From: a virus
Direction: 5' to 3' (one strand)
Virus record (IMG/VR): IMGVR_UViG_3300030060_006913
Span: 1 to 21,697 of that record
DNA length: 21,697 bases
The translations under genes were made by a program, and so were the position numbers. Under the pieces are notes generated by a model, which saw nothing but the letters and a program-made list of their open reading frames with translations, ran no database searches and was not told the DNA's origin. This document shows, piece by piece, positions 20,444-21,697 of this stretch; position 1 is the first letter of the stretch; every line of letters begins with the position of its first letter.

Positions 20444-21376
20444 ATGACAATTATTAATAATATAGACTTAACTGAAATTTTAGATGAAGTAATTGAGAAT
20501 ACTGATGATAAAGATGTGATTTATTTTCAAGACTTAATTGATAAATTAAGAATCAATAGATTACTTTTTAAAGATACTGATTTTTTAAAAGAGAATAGTC
20601 AGAAGGATAAATTTGATATTGAAAAAACTATGTTAGAATCAATTTCTGCAACGTCAATAACTGATGAAGAGAAATTAAAAAACAATGTAAAAGAGATGAT
20701 TATCACTCACTTCGAAAACAATTCTAAAAAAACAGACAATTTGAAAGAATTGTTAAATTTTCAAGAAATATTATTTCAATTTTTAAAAGCAAATCATGAT
20801 GTTATGAGTAAAGATAAAAAGAAAAAAGGCGTATTTATAGATTTTTTTCTTGAGATATTTAAAGAATATAAGGATGTTAAAAGAGAATATGTGGTGAGGA
20901 TGTTTAATTCTATCCAGTATAATTGTAGTAATGAAAATAAAACAATAATTAATATTATCATTAACAACGCTTTAAATAATAATCCAAAAAAGTTTCCTAA
21001 AAGATTTACAAATTTAAATTCATTAAATCATCCTAGAAGTTTAGAAACTTGGATTAAACAAGTAAGAATTATTTTAGGAATTGATGAAACAAGCCCTAGT
21101 AAATCTAGAGATACTAAAAGTGATTACGAAAGAGCCGTTGCAAGTTATGTGAAACATATAGAAAATTTGACAAGCAATGATAAAATTAAAAATATTCAAA
21201 AATTTATTAAAGAGGTAGGTATTTTAGATATGTTATATACTAACCCAAGTTTTATTGATACAGTACAAAAAAAGTTCAGTACTTCTATATCAGTATCGAA
21301 GCAAGTTAAAGTGAAACAAATTAACAAATATAATAAAGAGAATAATAATACAGAATTAGTTAAAACTGATTCTTAA
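20444..21376 (+). CDS. Unrecognised 310-aa Lys/Asn/Ile-rich protein
   Basis: 310 aa, soluble, predicted mostly helical, without Cys clusters, membrane segments, Walker or nuclease motifs. Charged helices dominate ('DVIYFQDLIDKLRINRLLF', 'FIDFFLEIFKEYKDVKREYV'). A loop 'NPKKFPKRFTNLNSLNHPRS' (about residues 183-202) precedes a helix with Trp. A basic segment 'KQVKVKQINKYNKENN' lies near the C-terminus. Codons are almost entirely A/T-ending, far more AT-biased than the late genes. The leader is AT-only apart from few bases, and the ribosome-binding site (AAAGTGA) is weak. It reads away from the late genes and ends at a strong terminator, so it is its own unit. An early or regulatory/replication role is possible from position, but no function can be named. 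Confidence 0.8.
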   Translation: MTIINNIDLTEILDEVIENTDDKDVIYFQDLIDKLRINRLLFKDTDFLKENSQKDKFDIEKTMLESISATSITDEEKLKNNVKEMIITHFENNSKKTDNLKELLNFQEILFQFLKANHDVMSKDKKKKGVFIDFFLEIFKEYKDVKREYVVRMFNSIQYNCSNENKTIINIIINNALNNNPKKFPKRFTNLNSLNHPRSLETWIKQVRIILGIDETSPSKSRDTKSDYERAVASYVKHIENLTSNDKIKNIQKFIKEVGILDMLYTNPSFIDTVQKKFSTSISVSKQVKVKQINKYNKENNNTELVKTDS

Positions 21377-21401
21377 ATTTTACTTAATAAATTAATAATT
21401 A

Positions 21402-21432
21402 AATAGGTGTATTAATTACACCTATTTTTTTT
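21402..21432 (+). terminator. Rho-independent terminator after the 310-aa gene
   Basis: Perfect 10-bp stem AATAGGTGTA / TACACCTATT with a 5-nt loop (TTAAT), running directly into a T-tract at 21425-21432. It lies 25 nt after the stop. Confidence 0.88.
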
Positions 21433-21452
21433 ATATAAAAGGATTTTATAAA

Positions 21453-21569
21453 ATGAATTTTTACGAATTATGGTTTTTTATTTTAAATGTTTTATCTATA
21501 TTATTTATATTCAGTTTAGGTTTAGGCGTCTATCATACGATAGATATTTTAAATATAATTTTAAAATAA
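21453..21569 (+). CDS. 38-aa single-membrane-segment protein
   Basis: Translated directly; too short for routine calling. ATG at 21453 with AAAGGA about 9 nt upstream, stop TAA at 21567-21569. Residues about 7-26 form one hydrophobic helix ('WFFILNVLSILFIFSLGLGV'), preceded by 'MNFYEL' and followed by a short tail with 'YHTIDILNIILK'. It lies between two terminators, so either the first leaks or a promoter lies in the T-rich spacer. Small phage membrane proteins include lysis-control and host-modifying peptides; nothing assigns this one. Confidence 0.6.
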   Translation: MNFYELWFFILNVLSILFIFSLGLGVYHTIDILNIILK

Positions 21570-21591
21570 TATAAATGAAATAAATAAAATT

Positions 21592-21625
21592 AAAGGATAG
21601 CTTTTTTAAGTTATCCTTTTTTTTT
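21592..21625 (+). terminator. Rho-independent terminator after the 38-aa gene
   Basis: 12-bp stem (AAAGGATAGCTT / AAGTTATCCTTT, one G-T pair) with a TTTT loop and a run of T to 21625. A second terminator so close after the first supports a real gene between them. Confidence 0.85.
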
Positions 21626-21697
21626 GTCTATAAGTTTTTTTTATTTCTGGTTTTTTTTTGACATGAAAATTCATCAATAAATTTTTTTTATTATGAT
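21626..21697. other. AT-rich end of the window, no gene seen
   Basis: T-rich sequence with one TTGACA (about 21658) and the small palindrome ATGAA-AA-TTCAT. A rightward promoter could start here, but no matching -10 is visible before the edge. Confidence 0.4.

Overview
The window is the late (virion and lysis) region of a tailed, podovirus-like phage genome plus the start of an AT-rich, oppositely transcribed arm. No bacterial housekeeping gene is visible. The morphogenesis genes follow a P22/T7-like plan: small and large terminase, a P22-sized portal, scaffold, HK97-type coat, a P22 gp4-like adaptor, a gp10-like nozzle and a repeat-rich tail fibre. Many of the small genes (the basic K/R-rich proteins, the 'SEGEYVVPADV' structural protein, the 'NxLDG' tail-fibre repeats) are of kinds I know from marine phages and uncultured marine viral contigs. 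A phage of an AT-rich marine bacterium, for example a SAR11-like alphaproteobacterium, is therefore the best guess. The host is inferred, not shown.

Layout. Positions 1-19622 form one tightly packed leftward gene chain, with many TAATG or ATGA stop-start overlaps. Read in the direction of transcription it holds: two small proteins, one with membrane segments (19622-19106); a basic repeat-tailed protein; a three-TM-type holin; a zinc-ribbon protein too short for routine ORF calling; a basic 'KGGMM' protein; a second zinc-ribbon protein; an M15-type endolysin; a small exported-looking protein; and a small beta-rich protein. There follows a run of short, strongly basic proteins around one conserved 231-aa protein (16370-13919). 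Next is the packaging module (TerS-like, HNH, HTH protein, TerL), then portal, two accessory structural genes, scaffold, coat, a putative decoration protein, adaptor, nozzle and a tail fibre that runs off the left edge. A consensus-like internal promoter (TTGACA-16-TATAAC) and a full Shine-Dalgarno sit before the coat gene. A 9-bp GC-rich hairpin lies between the decoration and adaptor genes. Both would raise capsid output above tail output.

Positions 19623-20443 (about 820 nt) hold no convincing gene but are rich in signals. There is a TTGACA promoter firing into the late genes, an exact 24-bp direct repeat with a palindromic core just downstream of it, and four copies of an 18-bp dyad (TGTGA-N8-CAACA). 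A 42-nt GC-rich island and several hairpins complete it. This looks like a control and/or replication-origin region and is the least explained part of the window.

Positions 20444-21697 run rightward and are extremely AT-rich: an unrecognised 310-aa protein with an operator-like palindrome in its leader and a textbook terminator, then a 38-aa single-TM protein with a second terminator. No integrase, replication gene or RNA polymerase gene lies in the window, so lifestyle and replication mode cannot be judged from it.
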